A stretch of 64,000 nucleotides of DNA from Streptomyces phaeofaciens (GCF_014648915.1 NZ_BMSA01000031.1:45490-109489); one strand, 5' to 3'. Counted from the first letter of the stretch, positions 25,237 through 34,269 are shown. Numbers and translations: made by a program. Notes: generated from the sequence alone by a model not told the origin.

Positions 25237-25454
25237 GCGCCCCCCTGTGGTGTCTGCGTCCTCCGGGCCGGCATCGCGGTCCCCGTGAGGCGTGTGAGGA
25301 ATCGGCCCCGTCCGGCGCAGCCTAGAGTCAACGCGCGTAGCACGACAGGGGGTTCTTGGTTACATCCTGGTTTCCCTTTGTCCCCTGCTTTGCCTTTCCG
25401 CTGCTCATTCACCATGCCGCCGATTTGTGCCGCCCGCCGTCTACCCTCGTTCCC

Positions 25455-26381
25455 ATGAGCAGCGACGACATCGCACGGGCCCACGGCTCCCGATCCATCG
25501 AGACCCAATCCGCGCTCTCCTCCGAACAGACCGAGGCCGTCCTCGAACTGCTCGCGGAAGCCGCCCGGACCGACGGCCAGCAGGCCGTGTCCGAACAGGG
25601 CCGGCTCCAACTGCGTGGCGGCCCCCGCGAGGGCATCTCCCATCTGCTGCTGACCGTCGGCGGCGAACTCATCGGCTACGCCCAGCTGGAGGACACCGAC
25701 CCGGTCGAGGCGCCCGCCGCCGAACTCGTCGTCCACCCCTCCTACCGGGGCCACGGGCACGGTCGCGCCCTCGGCTCCGCACTGCTCGCCGCCTCCGGCA
25801 AGCGGCTGCGGGTGTGGGCCCACGGCGGCCATTCCGCCGCCCGGCACCTCGCCCAGGTGCTGGGACTGACCCTCTTCCGTGAACTGCGCCAGATGCGTCG
25901 GCCGTTGACCGGCCTCGACCTGCCCGACCCGGTGCTGCCGATGGGCGTCACCGTCCGCGCCTTCGTGCCCGGCCAGGACGACACCGCCTGGCTCTCCGTC
26001 AACGCCGCCGCCTTCGCCCACCACCCGGAACAGGGCTCCCTCACCCAGCGCGACCTCGACGACCGCAAGGCCGAGCCGTGGTTCGACCCCGCCGGCTTCT
26101 TCCTCGCGTTCCAGGACGACCGGCTCGTGGGCTTCCACTGGACCAAGGTCCACGCCGAGGAGCAGCTCGGCGAGGTCTACGTCCTCGGCGTCTCCCCCGG
26201 CGCCCAGGGCGGCGGACTCGGCAAGTCCCTCACCACCATCGGCCTCCGGCATCTCGCGGGTCAGCGGCTGCCGACCGCGATGCTGTACGTCGACGCCGAC
26301 AACAAGGCGGCGGTGTCGGTGTACGAGCGGCTGGGATTCGTCACCCACGAGACGGACTTGATGTACCGGACCGAGACGTGA
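25455..26381 (+). CDS. mshD: Mycothiol synthase
   Basis: 308 residues with two tandem GNAT domains (about 15-145 and 160-308). The C-terminal one has the acetyl-CoA loop VSPGAQGGGLGKSL and the end LYVDADNKAAVSVYERLGF; the N-terminal one has VVHPSYRGHGHGRAL. MshD acetylates Cys-GlcN-Ins in the last step of mycothiol synthesis, the main low-molecular-weight thiol of actinomycetes. ATG 25455. Confidence 0.9.
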   Translation: MSSDDIARAHGSRSIETQSALSSEQTEAVLELLAEAARTDGQQAVSEQGRLQLRGGPREGISHLLLTVGGELIGYAQLEDTDPVEAPAAELVVHPSYRGHGHGRALGSALLAASGKRLRVWAHGGHSAARHLAQVLGLTLFRELRQMRRPLTGLDLPDPVLPMGVTVRAFVPGQDDTAWLSVNAAAFAHHPEQGSLTQRDLDDRKAEPWFDPAGFFLAFQDDRLVGFHWTKVHAEEQLGEVYVLGVSPGAQGGGLGKSLTTIGLRHLAGQRLPTAMLYVDADNKAAVSVYERLGFVTHETDLMYRTET

Positions 26382-26722
26382 GCCCTGGCGGGGCGTGAGC
26401 GGGACGCGGTGCGGGCAGCCGGACGCGGGGCGGCAGCCGGACGCGGGGCAGGAGCTGGGACGGGAGCCGGACCGGGGCGTGAAGTGAACCGGAACCGGAG
26501 GTGAGCTGGACCGAGAGGTGAGCCCTCGCCCGCCGGTGAGCTCGACCGAGTGGCGCGCCCTCGCCCGCCGGTGGGCTCGACCGAGAGGCGCGCCCTCGCC
26601 CGCCGGCCAGTGGATCCCCCGCCGGCGTGGTGGACGTCAGCCCGTCCGCGTCGGTATCGGCCGACGGCCCGTGCGGGGATCAGCCGGCGTCCGTGCGGGG
26701 ATCATCCGACGCCCCGTAGGGA
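26382..26722. repeat. 341-base gene-free low-complexity stretch with degenerate repeats
   Basis: No supported gene. It has GC-rich imperfect repeats, among them CAGCCGGACGCGGGGC units near 26416-26450, units of the type (GTGGGCTCGACCGAGAGGCGC)n followed by GCCCTCGCCCGCCGG near 26510-26605, and ATCAGCCGGCGYCC units near 26680-26760 that run into the end of the next gene. It separates two convergent genes and probably grew by slippage. Confidence 0.6.
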
Positions 26723-27439
26723 TCAGCCGGCGCCCCGCGTGGGTATCAGCCGGCGCCGTTCGAGGGGCTCCGGGGTCCACACGGCGCACATCGTCAGCGT
26801 CACGCCCAGGACCACCGCCCATCTCACCTGGGTCGCTTCCCACCAGGGGTCGTCCGGGGTGGCCAGCAGGCCCCAGCGGCTGGGGACGAGGATCATCAGC
26901 ACGGCCACGGTGGCCAGCCGGACCACCGTGCGCCGCCCCACCTCCGCGCGGTCCGTGAAACGGACGGCGGCCGTGGCGAGGGTGAGCGCGCCGACGGCCG
27001 TCCCGGCCGCCTGGAGGGTGACCGGCGCCAGGTCGGGGCGGGTCGCCGCGGGGAGCAGCAGCACGACCGCCGTCCACCACAGCACGGCGAGCGGCACCAT
27101 GAAGGCCATCCGCAGGCCGGCCCGGACCGCACGGCCGACCGGGGTCGCCGCGCTGGTGTTGCGGGCGGGGTCGTCGAGCAGGAAGGCCAGGCCGACCGCC
27201 CCGGCCAGCGCGGTGACGCGCAGCACGAGCAGGCCCAGGCCGGCGCCCGGGGCGTCGTCCGGGAGCCGGGTGCCGCCCGCGATCAGCAGGCCGAGCGCGC
27301 CGGCGGCCGCCGGTGCCCGCCAGGGCACGGTGCGCCACACCGCCGGCACCAACGAACGCAGCAGGCCGACCTGGGCTCCCCCCGTCTCCGCTTCCGTCAC
27401 CGTGTCCGTGTCCGTGTCCGTGTCCGCTAGTCGTCGCAC
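26723..27439 (-). CDS. Multi-pass membrane protein, last gene of the ECF/ABC operon
   Basis: 238 residues with five to six hydrophobic helices after a DTDTDTDTVTEAE tail start. GTG start at 27439 lies inside the end of the permease gene, with an excellent ribosome site (AGGAGG, seven bases upstream) in that gene's last codons. Probably a second membrane subunit or accessory of the ABC-2 transporter. No recognised domain. Confidence 0.75.
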   Translation of the reverse strand: MRRLADTDTDTDTVTEAETGGAQVGLLRSLVPAVWRTVPWRAPAAAGALGLLIAGGTRLPDDAPGAGLGLLVLRVTALAGAVGLAFLLDDPARNTSAATPVGRAVRAGLRMAFMVPLAVLWWTAVVLLLPAATRPDLAPVTLQAAGTAVGALTLATAAVRFTDRAEVGRRTVVRLATVAVLMILVPSRWGLLATPDDPWWEATQVRWAVVLGVTLTMCAVWTPEPLERRRLIPTRGAG

Positions 27440-28980
27440 TTCTCCGCCTCCTTCGGCACCTCGACACCCAGCAGCCGCGCGGCCTGAGCCGTCGTGGTGC
27501 TCTTGGAGGTCAGTTCCGTCCAGTGGGACTTCACCCGGGCCGTCATCTCGGCGCGGGGGCGGTCCAGCAGTTCCCGGATCACCGTCGTCTGCATGGCCGT
27601 CAGGCTCAGCCCGTCCGTCGGGGCGAGAACGTAGGCGGAGCCGCTGATGCTGTCGTCCAGCCGCACGTGCTGGAAGGTGTCCAGCGGGGCGGGGTCGCTG
27701 CCCAGGACCAGCCACATGATCGTCACCGCGCGGGCGTCGCACATCCCCTCGACGGTCACGGCCTCGGTGCCGACCACCAGGGTCGAGGCGGCGCCGACCG
27801 CGAACTCGGGGACGCGGTTGCCGCCCCAGCGGGTGCCGACCGTCACCATGCCGGGGGTGGTGGAGGCGGGCAGGACGCTGTCCGCCTCCACCCCGTCGGT
27901 GGCGTCGATGCGCTGGCGGACCGTCAGACGGGTCTGCGCCGCCGAGCCGCCGGCCGCCGACTGCACACGGTCGACGACCTCGGCCCACTCGGACCGCACG
28001 CCCTCCCACTCGGGGAAGGAGCAGTACGTCGACCTGCCGTACGTGGTGCACGTCTGGACCTTCTGCGGGGTCTCGGTCGCCGTCCTGCGGGCCGCCTCCA
28101 GCGCGTTCGCGTCACGCGGGAGCTGGCCGATCGCACCGGCCACGGTGGCCGCGAGGGCGAGGCCGGTCGCCGTCCTGACGGCTCGGGTGCGGCCGCCGGA
28201 GAGGAGCAGGGCCGCGCAGGCCAGGAGCGCGCACAGACCCACCACGTACAGCGCGTGCCAGTTCGCGGGGCGGCCCAGCAGGTCGGAGGGGACCGGGTCG
28301 CCCCCCGTGTCGGGGGAGAAGACGAGCGGGGAGAGCCAGCCCGCCCAGCCGCCCGCGTCCGCGATCGCCGACGTGAGGACGACGCCCAGGTACGCGACGA
28401 TCGTGAACACTATGGGCGCGAACGAGGACGGCAGCACACGGGCCAGCAGCACTCCCAGGATCCCGGCCAGCAGCACGAGCAGCGGGCCGACGGCCAGTTC
28501 ACCGAAGGAGCCGTGGCCGATCGCGCCGGGCTTCAGCGCCTCCCAGAGGTACTCGACCGTGACGACCAGCGCGGTGAGCGCCACGAACGGGACCACGGAG
28601 AGCAGGTGCGCGGCGGTGCGCCTCCAGGGCTCCATCGGCAGCACACCGAGCTGCTCGACCGTGCCGTTCTTCCGCGAGCGCAGCGCTGCCGAGTTGGCGC
28701 AGATCAGCACGGCGACGGCGACCAGCAGCGGGAGCGTCTCGGTGCGGCGGTCGACGGTGTTGAGGACGGGGAAGTCGTTCATGCCGTCCGCCTGCGCCAG
28801 CCGCATGAAGACCAGCAGGGCGTAGAGGGCGAACACGAGCAGGATCGGCGCCTGGAGGAACAGTTCGCGGGCCTCGAAGCGGGCGAGGGCGAGGACGGCT
28901 CCGGTGCGGCGCGGATCGCGCGGGGGCTCGGGGGGCGTGGGGGCCGGGGCGGCGAGCGGGGTGGCCGTGGCGCTGCTCAT
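27427..28980 (-). CDS. ABC-2 type permease with large extracytoplasmic insert
   Basis: 517 residues. An N-terminal helix (about 42-60) and five more up to about residue 285, the ABC-2 layout (ALARFEARELFLQAPILL; SRKNGTVEQLGVLPM). A soluble C-terminal region of about 220 residues follows, with three Cys. This tail is unusual for a permease and I cannot assign it. ATGA overlap with the ATPase gene. Confidence 0.82.
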   Translation of the reverse strand: MSSATATPLAAPAPTPPEPPRDPRRTGAVLALARFEARELFLQAPILLVFALYALLVFMRLAQADGMNDFPVLNTVDRRTETLPLLVAVAVLICANSAALRSRKNGTVEQLGVLPMEPWRRTAAHLLSVVPFVALTALVVTVEYLWEALKPGAIGHGSFGELAVGPLLVLLAGILGVLLARVLPSSFAPIVFTIVAYLGVVLTSAIADAGGWAGWLSPLVFSPDTGGDPVPSDLLGRPANWHALYVVGLCALLACAALLLSGGRTRAVRTATGLALAATVAGAIGQLPRDANALEAARRTATETPQKVQTCTTYGRSTYCSFPEWEGVRSEWAEVVDRVQSAAGGSAAQTRLTVRQRIDATDGVEADSVLPASTTPGMVTVGTRWGGNRVPEFAVGAASTLVVGTEAVTVEGMCDARAVTIMWLVLGSDPAPLDTFQHVRLDDSISGSAYVLAPTDGLSLTAMQTTVIRELLDRPRAEMTARVKSHWTELTSKSTTTAQAARLLGVEVPKEAEKCDD

Positions 28981-29858
28981 GCCGTCACCTCCGCGGACTC
29001 GCCGTCGAGGGCCAGCAGATAGCCGTCCTCCAGGGTGGGGTCGAGGAGGTCGGCGCCATCCGGCGGGTCGCCGATGTTGCGGAAGGTGCCGACGCCGGTG
29101 CGCCAGCCGGCCAGAGCGTGCGGGGCGCGTTCCGCGCTGCTCCACACACGGCCGGCCGCGCGGGCGGTCAGCTCGGCGGGGGTGCCCTCGAAGCGGACCC
29201 GGCCGCCGGCCAGGACCACGACACGGTGGCAGAGCATCGCCACGTCCTCCGTCTGGTGGGTGGAGAGCAGGACCGTGCGTCCCTCGCCCGCCTGGGCGAT
29301 CAGCTCACGGAAGCGCATCCGCTGCTCGGGGTCGAGGCCGACGGTCGGCTCGTCCAGTACGAGGAAGCCGGGGTCGCCGACGAGGGCGGCGGCCAGGGCG
29401 ACGCGCTGCCGCATTCCCCCGGACAGCCGCTTGAGGCGCTTGCCGCGCACGTCCGAGAGATCCACGGCGTCCAGGACGCGCCGCACCTCGCTGTGCCGGG
29501 CGGTGCGGTCGGACAGTTCCTTGAGGATCGCCACGTAGTCGACGAAGTCGAAAGCCGTGAAGTCCTGGTGGAATCCGGGAGTCTGAGGCAGATAGCCGAG
29601 CGTGCGGCGCAGCCCCAGGCGGCCCGAGGACGTCCGCGGGTCGTGCCCGAGGGCCGTGAACTGCCCGCCGTCCGGCGGCACGGCCGTGGCCAGCACCCGC
29701 AACAGGGTGGTCTTTCCGGCGCCGTTGGGGCCCAGCAGCCCGGTCACGCCTCGGGACAGCCGCAGCGAGACGCCGTCGAGGGCACGGGTGCCGCCGAAGC
29801 GCAGGGAGAGGTCGGTGGCCGTCACGGTGGCGGGGCCGACGGGGGGCACGGGAGTCAT
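28977..29858 (-). CDS. ABC transporter ATPase
   Basis: 293 residues: Walker A GPNGAGKT, Q-loop YLPQTPG, signature LSGGMRQRV, Walker B FLVLDEPTVGLDP and switch His in LLSTHQTEDV. Partner of the permease that follows with a four-base overlap. The last 70 residues are a non-conserved tail. Ribosome site GGAG six bases before the ATG. Cargo unknown. Confidence 0.88.
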   Translation of the reverse strand: MTPVPPVGPATVTATDLSLRFGGTRALDGVSLRLSRGVTGLLGPNGAGKTTLLRVLATAVPPDGGQFTALGHDPRTSSGRLGLRRTLGYLPQTPGFHQDFTAFDFVDYVAILKELSDRTARHSEVRRVLDAVDLSDVRGKRLKRLSGGMRQRVALAAALVGDPGFLVLDEPTVGLDPEQRMRFRELIAQAGEGRTVLLSTHQTEDVAMLCHRVVVLAGGRVRFEGTPAELTARAAGRVWSSAERAPHALAGWRTGVGTFRNIGDPPDGADLLDPTLEDGYLLALDGESAEVTA

Positions 29859-29913
29859 GCGGAGCTCCTGGAAGTCCGGTCGAGGGCGGGGCTGGGGTCG
29901 GAAGGCGGTGTCA

Positions 29914-30747
29914 TCACACGCCTCCGCCCTGGAAGCCGCCCAGGGGGCGTGCGTCGAAGCGGTCCCTGGACCGGTACAGCAGCAGGGCGCCGATTAGCGC
30001 GACCACCGCCGCGCCCGACTGTCCGGCCGCCGTGAAGGGGGCGAGTGTCTCGTGGGGCCTCTCGTACGCCACGGCCAGCAGCGTCAGCCAGGCGCCGCCC
30101 ACCGCCGTGGGGGCGAGGACCGGGCCCAGCCGGGCGGACAGTGCGAGGCCCGTGGCGGTGAGGGCGAGGGCGGGCAGCAGCCAGGCCAGGGCCAGCAGGC
30201 CGTACCCCGGCAGGGCGAGCGTCGCCAGGCCGTTGAGGACCAGACCGGCGCCGAGCACCGCGACCGTGCGGATCATCAACAGGCGGAAGCCGTGCAGCGG
30301 GGCGACGACGGCCATCTCGTACGTCGGGTCCAGGGAGGGACCGTAGGACAGAGCGACGCCGGCCAGCGGGAGCATCGGGGCGAGCGCGAGGAACAGCGCG
30401 GGCTGGTCCGCCAGGCGCACCACCAGCACGGTGGTGACCAGCAGGAACAGCACCGCCAGCAGCCAGGAGCGGCGCAGCACCGGCGTCGCGGTCAGCAGCC
30501 GCGCGGTGTGGTCGGCCACGCCGAACCGCACCAGCAGCCGCTCCGACAGGCTCGGCCGGGGCGCGTCCAGCGCGGCGTCCAGCCGCTCCCAGCCGGCGTC
30601 CAGGACGACCGGATCGGTGCTCCGCGCGAGCTGCTCCCGGCACCGCGCGCACTGGGCGAGGTGGGTGTCGGCGGACCACAGCAGGGGCGGCGTCAACGCG
30701 CCGTGCGCGTAGGCGCGCAGGTCCTCTTCGGCCACGTGCCACGTCAT
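29914..30747 (-). CDS. Zinc-finger membrane protein, probable anti-sigma factor
   Basis: 277 residues. The N-terminus has the anti-sigma HxxxCxxC zinc motif (THLAQCARC, about residues 28-36), followed by about five to six transmembrane helices instead of the single helix of most ZAS anti-sigma factors. It follows the ECF sigma gene through a 38-residue bridging ORF, with coupled stop/start codons. Most likely it holds the sigma factor at the membrane; the extra helices may link it to the ABC transporter encoded next. Confidence 0.78.
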   Translation of the reverse strand: MTWHVAEEDLRAYAHGALTPPLLWSADTHLAQCARCREQLARSTDPVVLDAGWERLDAALDAPRPSLSERLLVRFGVADHTARLLTATPVLRRSWLLAVLFLLVTTVLVVRLADQPALFLALAPMLPLAGVALSYGPSLDPTYEMAVVAPLHGFRLLMIRTVAVLGAGLVLNGLATLALPGYGLLALAWLLPALALTATGLALSARLGPVLAPTAVGGAWLTLLAVAYERPHETLAPFTAAGQSGAAVVALIGALLLYRSRDRFDARPLGGFQGGGV

Positions 30748-30860
30748 GCCAGTGCCTCCTTCGACCGCTCGACGCCCGCGCCGGTGCGCGGACCGCTTCC
30801 GTTCCCCCGCCGATGCGCGGTGTGCTCGCGCAGACCGCCTCGTCTCGCGTACCGCCTCAT
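30744..30860 (-). CDS. 38-residue bridging ORF between sigma factor and zinc-finger gene
   Basis: A basic peptide (MRRYARRGGLREHTAHRRG...) whose start overlaps the sigma stop (ATGA) and whose stop overlaps the next start (ATGA). Both junctions carry a GGAGGCRCTGGCATGA sequence, so each stop region is also a ribosome site. It may serve mainly to carry ribosomes from one gene to the next; a function of the peptide itself is unproven. Confidence 0.5.
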   Translation of the reverse strand: MRRYARRGGLREHTAHRRGNGSGPRTGAGVERSKEALA

Positions 30861-31399
30861 GCCAGCGCCTCCCGCAGCTGCTTGCGGGCGCGTTGGGCCC
30901 GCGTCTTGACCGTGCCGGCCGGGATGCCGAGCAGAACGGCCGCTTCCCGTGTGCTGAGCCCGTCGATGACGGTCGCCTGGAGGACGGCCCGCAACTCCGG
31001 CGAGAGACGGGTGAGGGCCCCGGCGAGGTCCCCGTGCTCCACCCCCGCGAGCACGCGCTCCTCCGCCGACACCTCGTCCCGGTGGCGCAGCCGCGCGAGG
31101 GTCTGGCGCAGCCGGCCGCGCGCGCCGGCGCCCCGCAGGGCGTCGACCAGCCGCCGCGCGCCGATGCGCCACAGCCAGCCGGCCACGTCGCCCTCCTCGC
31201 GGTAGCGGGCGGTGCCCCGCCACACCGCGAGGAACGTCTCCTGCACGACGTCGTCGACTATCCCGGCGTCGGCACAGCGGCCGCGCATGCGCGCGGTCAG
31301 CCAAGGTGCGTACCGCCGGTACAGCTCCTCGAAGGCGTGACGGTCCGCGTCCGCCGCGATGGCCCGCAGCAGCTCCCCGTCGCTTCTCGTTTCGCTCAC
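30857..31399 (-). CDS. ECF sigma factor
   Basis: 180 residues. Region 2 (about 18-85) with HAFEELYRRYAPWL and DDVVQETFLAVWR; region 4 (about 120-178) with LSPELRAVLQATVIDGLSTREAAVLLGIPAGTVKTRAQRARK. GTG start. First gene of a minus-strand operon with an anti-sigma candidate and an ABC-2 transporter. It probably controls its own operon. Confidence 0.88.
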   Translation of the reverse strand: MSETRSDGELLRAIAADADRHAFEELYRRYAPWLTARMRGRCADAGIVDDVVQETFLAVWRGTARYREEGDVAGWLWRIGARRLVDALRGAGARGRLRQTLARLRHRDEVSAEERVLAGVEHGDLAGALTRLSPELRAVLQATVIDGLSTREAAVLLGIPAGTVKTRAQRARKQLREALA

Positions 31400-31600
31400 A
31401 TCCCCTCATCGGAACGACCTCGCCGATCGGTTCACGATCCGCCGCACGATTTTTTCGGACCCGCGCAGGCACGTCCCGCGCCGCCGGCCTCCGGCCCCCG
31501 AGCCCCGAGCCCCGAGCCCCGGCCACTGGCCCCTGACCCCCGCCCCCCTCGCCCTCGCCCTCGCCCCTGGCCCCGATCTTGACTTTCCCACCCCCCTTCC

Positions 31601-31636
31601 ACCACCCTTTCACTACTCAATTAGTGAAAGGGTGGT
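31601..31636. promoter_or_regulatory. Perfect 15-base palindrome, probable YtrA-type operator
   Basis: Arms ACCACCCTTTCACTA (31601-31615) and TAGTGAAAGGGTGGT (31622-31636) around CTCAAT. It ends five bases before the ATG of the GntR/YtrA-type gene and covers its ribosome-binding region, so a bound repressor would block its own operon. A TTGACT at 31579-31584 may be a -35 element. Confidence 0.75.
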
Positions 31637-31641
31637 GCCCG

Positions 31642-32148
31642 ATGGTCGAATACCGCATCGACCGGCACAGCGGTGTGGCCACCTACGTCCAGATCGTCCA
31701 GCAGACCAAGCAGGCCCTGCGCCTGGGCGTACTGCGGCCCGGGGACAAGCTGCCCACGGCCCGCGAGGTCGTCGAGGCGACCGCCATCAACCCCAACACC
31801 GTGCTGAAGGCGTACCGCGAGCTGGAGCGCGACGGGCTGGTGGAGGCCCGGCGCGGGCTCGGCACCTTCGTACGGCGCGGACTGAGCACCGCCCCGGCCG
31901 ACTCGCCCCTGCGCAGCGAACTGGGCGCCTGGGCGGTCCGGGCCCACGAGGCCGGGCTGGACCGCGAGGACGTGGCCGCGCTCTTCACCGCCGTACTCGA
32001 CGAACACTTCTCCACCACGGCGGACCGGCCGGCCACGGCCACCACCGCGGACCAACCGGCCCCGGCCACCACGGCCGGCCGCCCGGCCCCCGCCACCACG
32101 ACGGATCCGCAGGCCCCCGACCCGACCCCTCAGGGAGACCCCTCATGA
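31642..32148 (+). CDS. GntR-family regulator, YtrA subfamily
   Basis: 168 residues. Winged helix (about 10-78) with YVQIVQQTKQALRLGVLRPGDKLPTAREVVEATAINPNTVLKAYRELERDGLVEARRGLGTFV-type signature segments, followed by the short effector region of YtrA proteins and a Thr/Ala/Pro-rich tail of TTADRPA-like repeats. YtrA regulators sit in front of, and repress, ABC transporter genes that respond to cell-wall stress; the same order holds here. ATGA overlap with the ATPase gene. Confidence 0.88.
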   Translation: MVEYRIDRHSGVATYVQIVQQTKQALRLGVLRPGDKLPTAREVVEATAINPNTVLKAYRELERDGLVEARRGLGTFVRRGLSTAPADSPLRSELGAWAVRAHEAGLDREDVAALFTAVLDEHFSTTADRPATATTADQPAPATTAGRPAPATTTDPQAPDPTPQGDPS

Positions 32149-33086
32149 CCGTGACCGACACCGCCCTGGCCGCATCCGGGCTCGGCAAGCGCTTCGGGCG
32201 GCGTGGGGCCTGGGCGCTGCGCGGATGCGCGTTCCGGCTGCCCGCGGGGCGCGTCTGCGCCGTCGTCGGACCCAACGGGGCGGGCAAGTCCACGCTCCTC
32301 GCGCTCGCCGCCGGCCTGCTGGCCCCCTCCGAGGGCACGGTCACCGTCCTCGGCACGGACCCGGCGTCCGCACGCGCGCGTGTCGGTTACGTCGCCCAGG
32401 ACAAGCCCCTCTACCCGCAGCTCACCGTCGCCGAGACCCTCCGCATGGGCGCCGACCTGAACCCGGGCCGCTGGGACGCCGAGACCGCCGAGCGGATCGT
32501 CTCCGCCGGCGAGCTGGACCCCGGGGCGCGGATCCGCACCCTCTCCGGCGGCCAGCGCACCCGCGTCGCCCTCGCCCTGGCCCTCGCCAAGCAGCCCGAA
32601 CTGCTGCTCCTCGACGAGCCGATGGCGGATCTCGACCCGCTGGCCCGGCACGAGCTGATGGGCACCCTGATGGCACGGGCGGCGCAGTACGGGACGACGA
32701 TCGTGATGTCCTCGCACGTGGTCGCCGAGCTGGAGGACTCCTGCGACCACCTGCTGCTGGTCGGCGGCGGCCGGGTCCGGCTGGCCGGGGAGATCGACGA
32801 CCTGCTCGACGCCCACACGCGCGTGAGCGCGACCGCGCCGGCCCCGGAGGGCACCGGCGACACCGGCCTCGCCCCGCACACCGTCGTCGAGTCCCGGGTC
32901 ACCGGCCGCCAGCTCAGCGCCCTGGTCCGCCCGTCGGGCCCGCTCCCCGACGGCTGGCGCACCGCGAAGCCGTCCCTTGAGGAACTCGTCCTCGCCTATC
33001 TGCGCAACCCGCAGGCGGCCCCCCTCACCCCCGCGGAACCCGCGGAACCCGCGGGACGCCCGGCCGACGCGGAGGCCCTGGCATGA
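32145..33086 (+). CDS. ABC transporter ATPase of the YtrA operon
   Basis: 313 residues: Walker A GPNGAGKS, Q-loop YVAQDKPLY, signature LSGGQRTRV, Walker B LLLLDEPMADLDP and switch His in VMSSHVVAELE. The C-terminal 60 residues are Pro/Ala-rich. Coupled by ATGA to both neighbours. Works with the two paralogous permeases downstream. Confidence 0.88.
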   Translation: MTVTDTALAASGLGKRFGRRGAWALRGCAFRLPAGRVCAVVGPNGAGKSTLLALAAGLLAPSEGTVTVLGTDPASARARVGYVAQDKPLYPQLTVAETLRMGADLNPGRWDAETAERIVSAGELDPGARIRTLSGGQRTRVALALALAKQPELLLLDEPMADLDPLARHELMGTLMARAAQYGTTIVMSSHVVAELEDSCDHLLLVGGGRVRLAGEIDDLLDAHTRVSATAPAPEGTGDTGLAPHTVVESRVTGRQLSALVRPSGPLPDGWRTAKPSLEELVLAYLRNPQAAPLTPAEPAEPAGRPADAEALA

Positions 33087-33217
33087 CCACCGAAACCCCG
33101 GCCCGGCCCCCGCGCCCGCCCGCCGCCACACCTGTCACCCCACCCCCGACACCGACACCGCCCCCGACACCCATACCGTCCCCGACCCCTCGCGCAGCCC
33201 AGGAGGCCGCCTCATGA
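33083..33217 (+). CDS. 44-residue Pro/Thr-rich bridging ORF
   Basis: Start overlaps the ATPase stop and stop overlaps the permease start (ATGA at both ends). The product is mostly PTP repeats without any fold signature. An AGGAGG in its last codons is seven bases before the permease ATG. It looks like a translation bridge or a remnant of an extended ATPase tail. Confidence 0.4.
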   Translation: MTTETPARPPRPPAATPVTPPPTPTPPPTPIPSPTPRAAQEAAS

Positions 33218-34269
33218 CCGCCCCCACGCTGCACCGCGAGACCCCCGCCGCGGCCGCCGCACCCCGGCCCCCGGACCCCCGCTGGCTCCTGCGCCTGCAC
33301 CGCCCCGCCCTGTACGTCTGGGCCGGTCTCGTCGCCGTCCTCGCCGTCGGCCTGGTGTGGCTGTGGGGCCCGCTCACCGAGGCGGCCGCCGACGCCTGGC
33401 GGCAGTACGGCGCCTGCGCCGACACCGGCCCCTGCGCCTACGACCAGGACGCGATCGTCACCTACAAGTCCGTGTACAACTACACGACCGTCCCCCTGAT
33501 CGCGCTCCCCTTCCTCGTCGCCGCCTGGTCGGGCGCCTCCCTGTTCGGCCGCGAGCTGGAGCAGGGCACCGCGCACCTCGCCTGGACCCAGGGCCTGTCC
33601 CCGGCCCGCTGGCTGGCCACCAAGCTCGCCGTGCCCGCCGTCCTCGTCGCCGCGGGCACCGGCCTGCTCGTCGCGCTGCACCGTCTGGCGTGGTCGGCGG
33701 GCGACGGCCGGATCGACACCGCCAAGAGCTGGTACGACAGCCCGACCCTGCACGCCAACGGCCCCACCACCGTCGCCTTCGCCCTCACCGGTCTGGCCGG
33801 CGGCGCCCTCGCGGGCCTGCTGCTGCGCCGTACGCTGCCCGCGCTGATCCTCTCCCTCGGCCTCGCCGCGGGCGTACGGTTCCTGGCCGGTCTGGCCATG
33901 CCGCACCTGTGGCCGGCGGTCACCCAGGTCACCGGCCTGGAGGAGGGGTACCGGGCCTCGGGCCTCACGGTCGACTCCGGCCTCGTCACCTCCACCGGCG
34001 CGCACATCGCCGACCCCGGCTGCGGACCGGTGTCGTCCTACTCCGGCTGCGACGCCGTGTACGCCCGGCTCGACGCCACCGGCTTCTACACCACCTACCA
34101 CCCCGAGTCCCACTACTGGGCGCTCCAGCTGGCCACCACCGCCCTCGTCCTGGCCGTGGCCGCCGGACTCGCGGTGGCCACGTTCACCCTGCTGAAGCGG
34201 ACGACCGCCACCACGCGCCCCACCCGGGAGCGCACCGCCCAGGAGCCCACCCAGGAGCAGGCCGTATGA
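33214..34269 (+). CDS. ABC permease, first of a paralogous pair
   Basis: 351 residues with about six transmembrane helices. Motifs GRELEQGTAHLAWTQGLSPARWLATKLAVPA, LLLRRTLPALILSL and FYTTYHPESHYWALQL recur almost unchanged in the following gene, so the two arose by duplication. An extracytoplasmic loop (about 225-290) holds a pair of Cys in CGPVSSYSGC. Coupled to the next gene by ATGA. Confidence 0.82.
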   Translation: MTAPTLHRETPAAAAAPRPPDPRWLLRLHRPALYVWAGLVAVLAVGLVWLWGPLTEAAADAWRQYGACADTGPCAYDQDAIVTYKSVYNYTTVPLIALPFLVAAWSGASLFGRELEQGTAHLAWTQGLSPARWLATKLAVPAVLVAAGTGLLVALHRLAWSAGDGRIDTAKSWYDSPTLHANGPTTVAFALTGLAGGALAGLLLRRTLPALILSLGLAAGVRFLAGLAMPHLWPAVTQVTGLEEGYRASGLTVDSGLVTSTGAHIADPGCGPVSSYSGCDAVYARLDATGFYTTYHPESHYWALQLATTALVLAVAAGLAVATFTLLKRTTATTRPTRERTAQEPTQEQAV

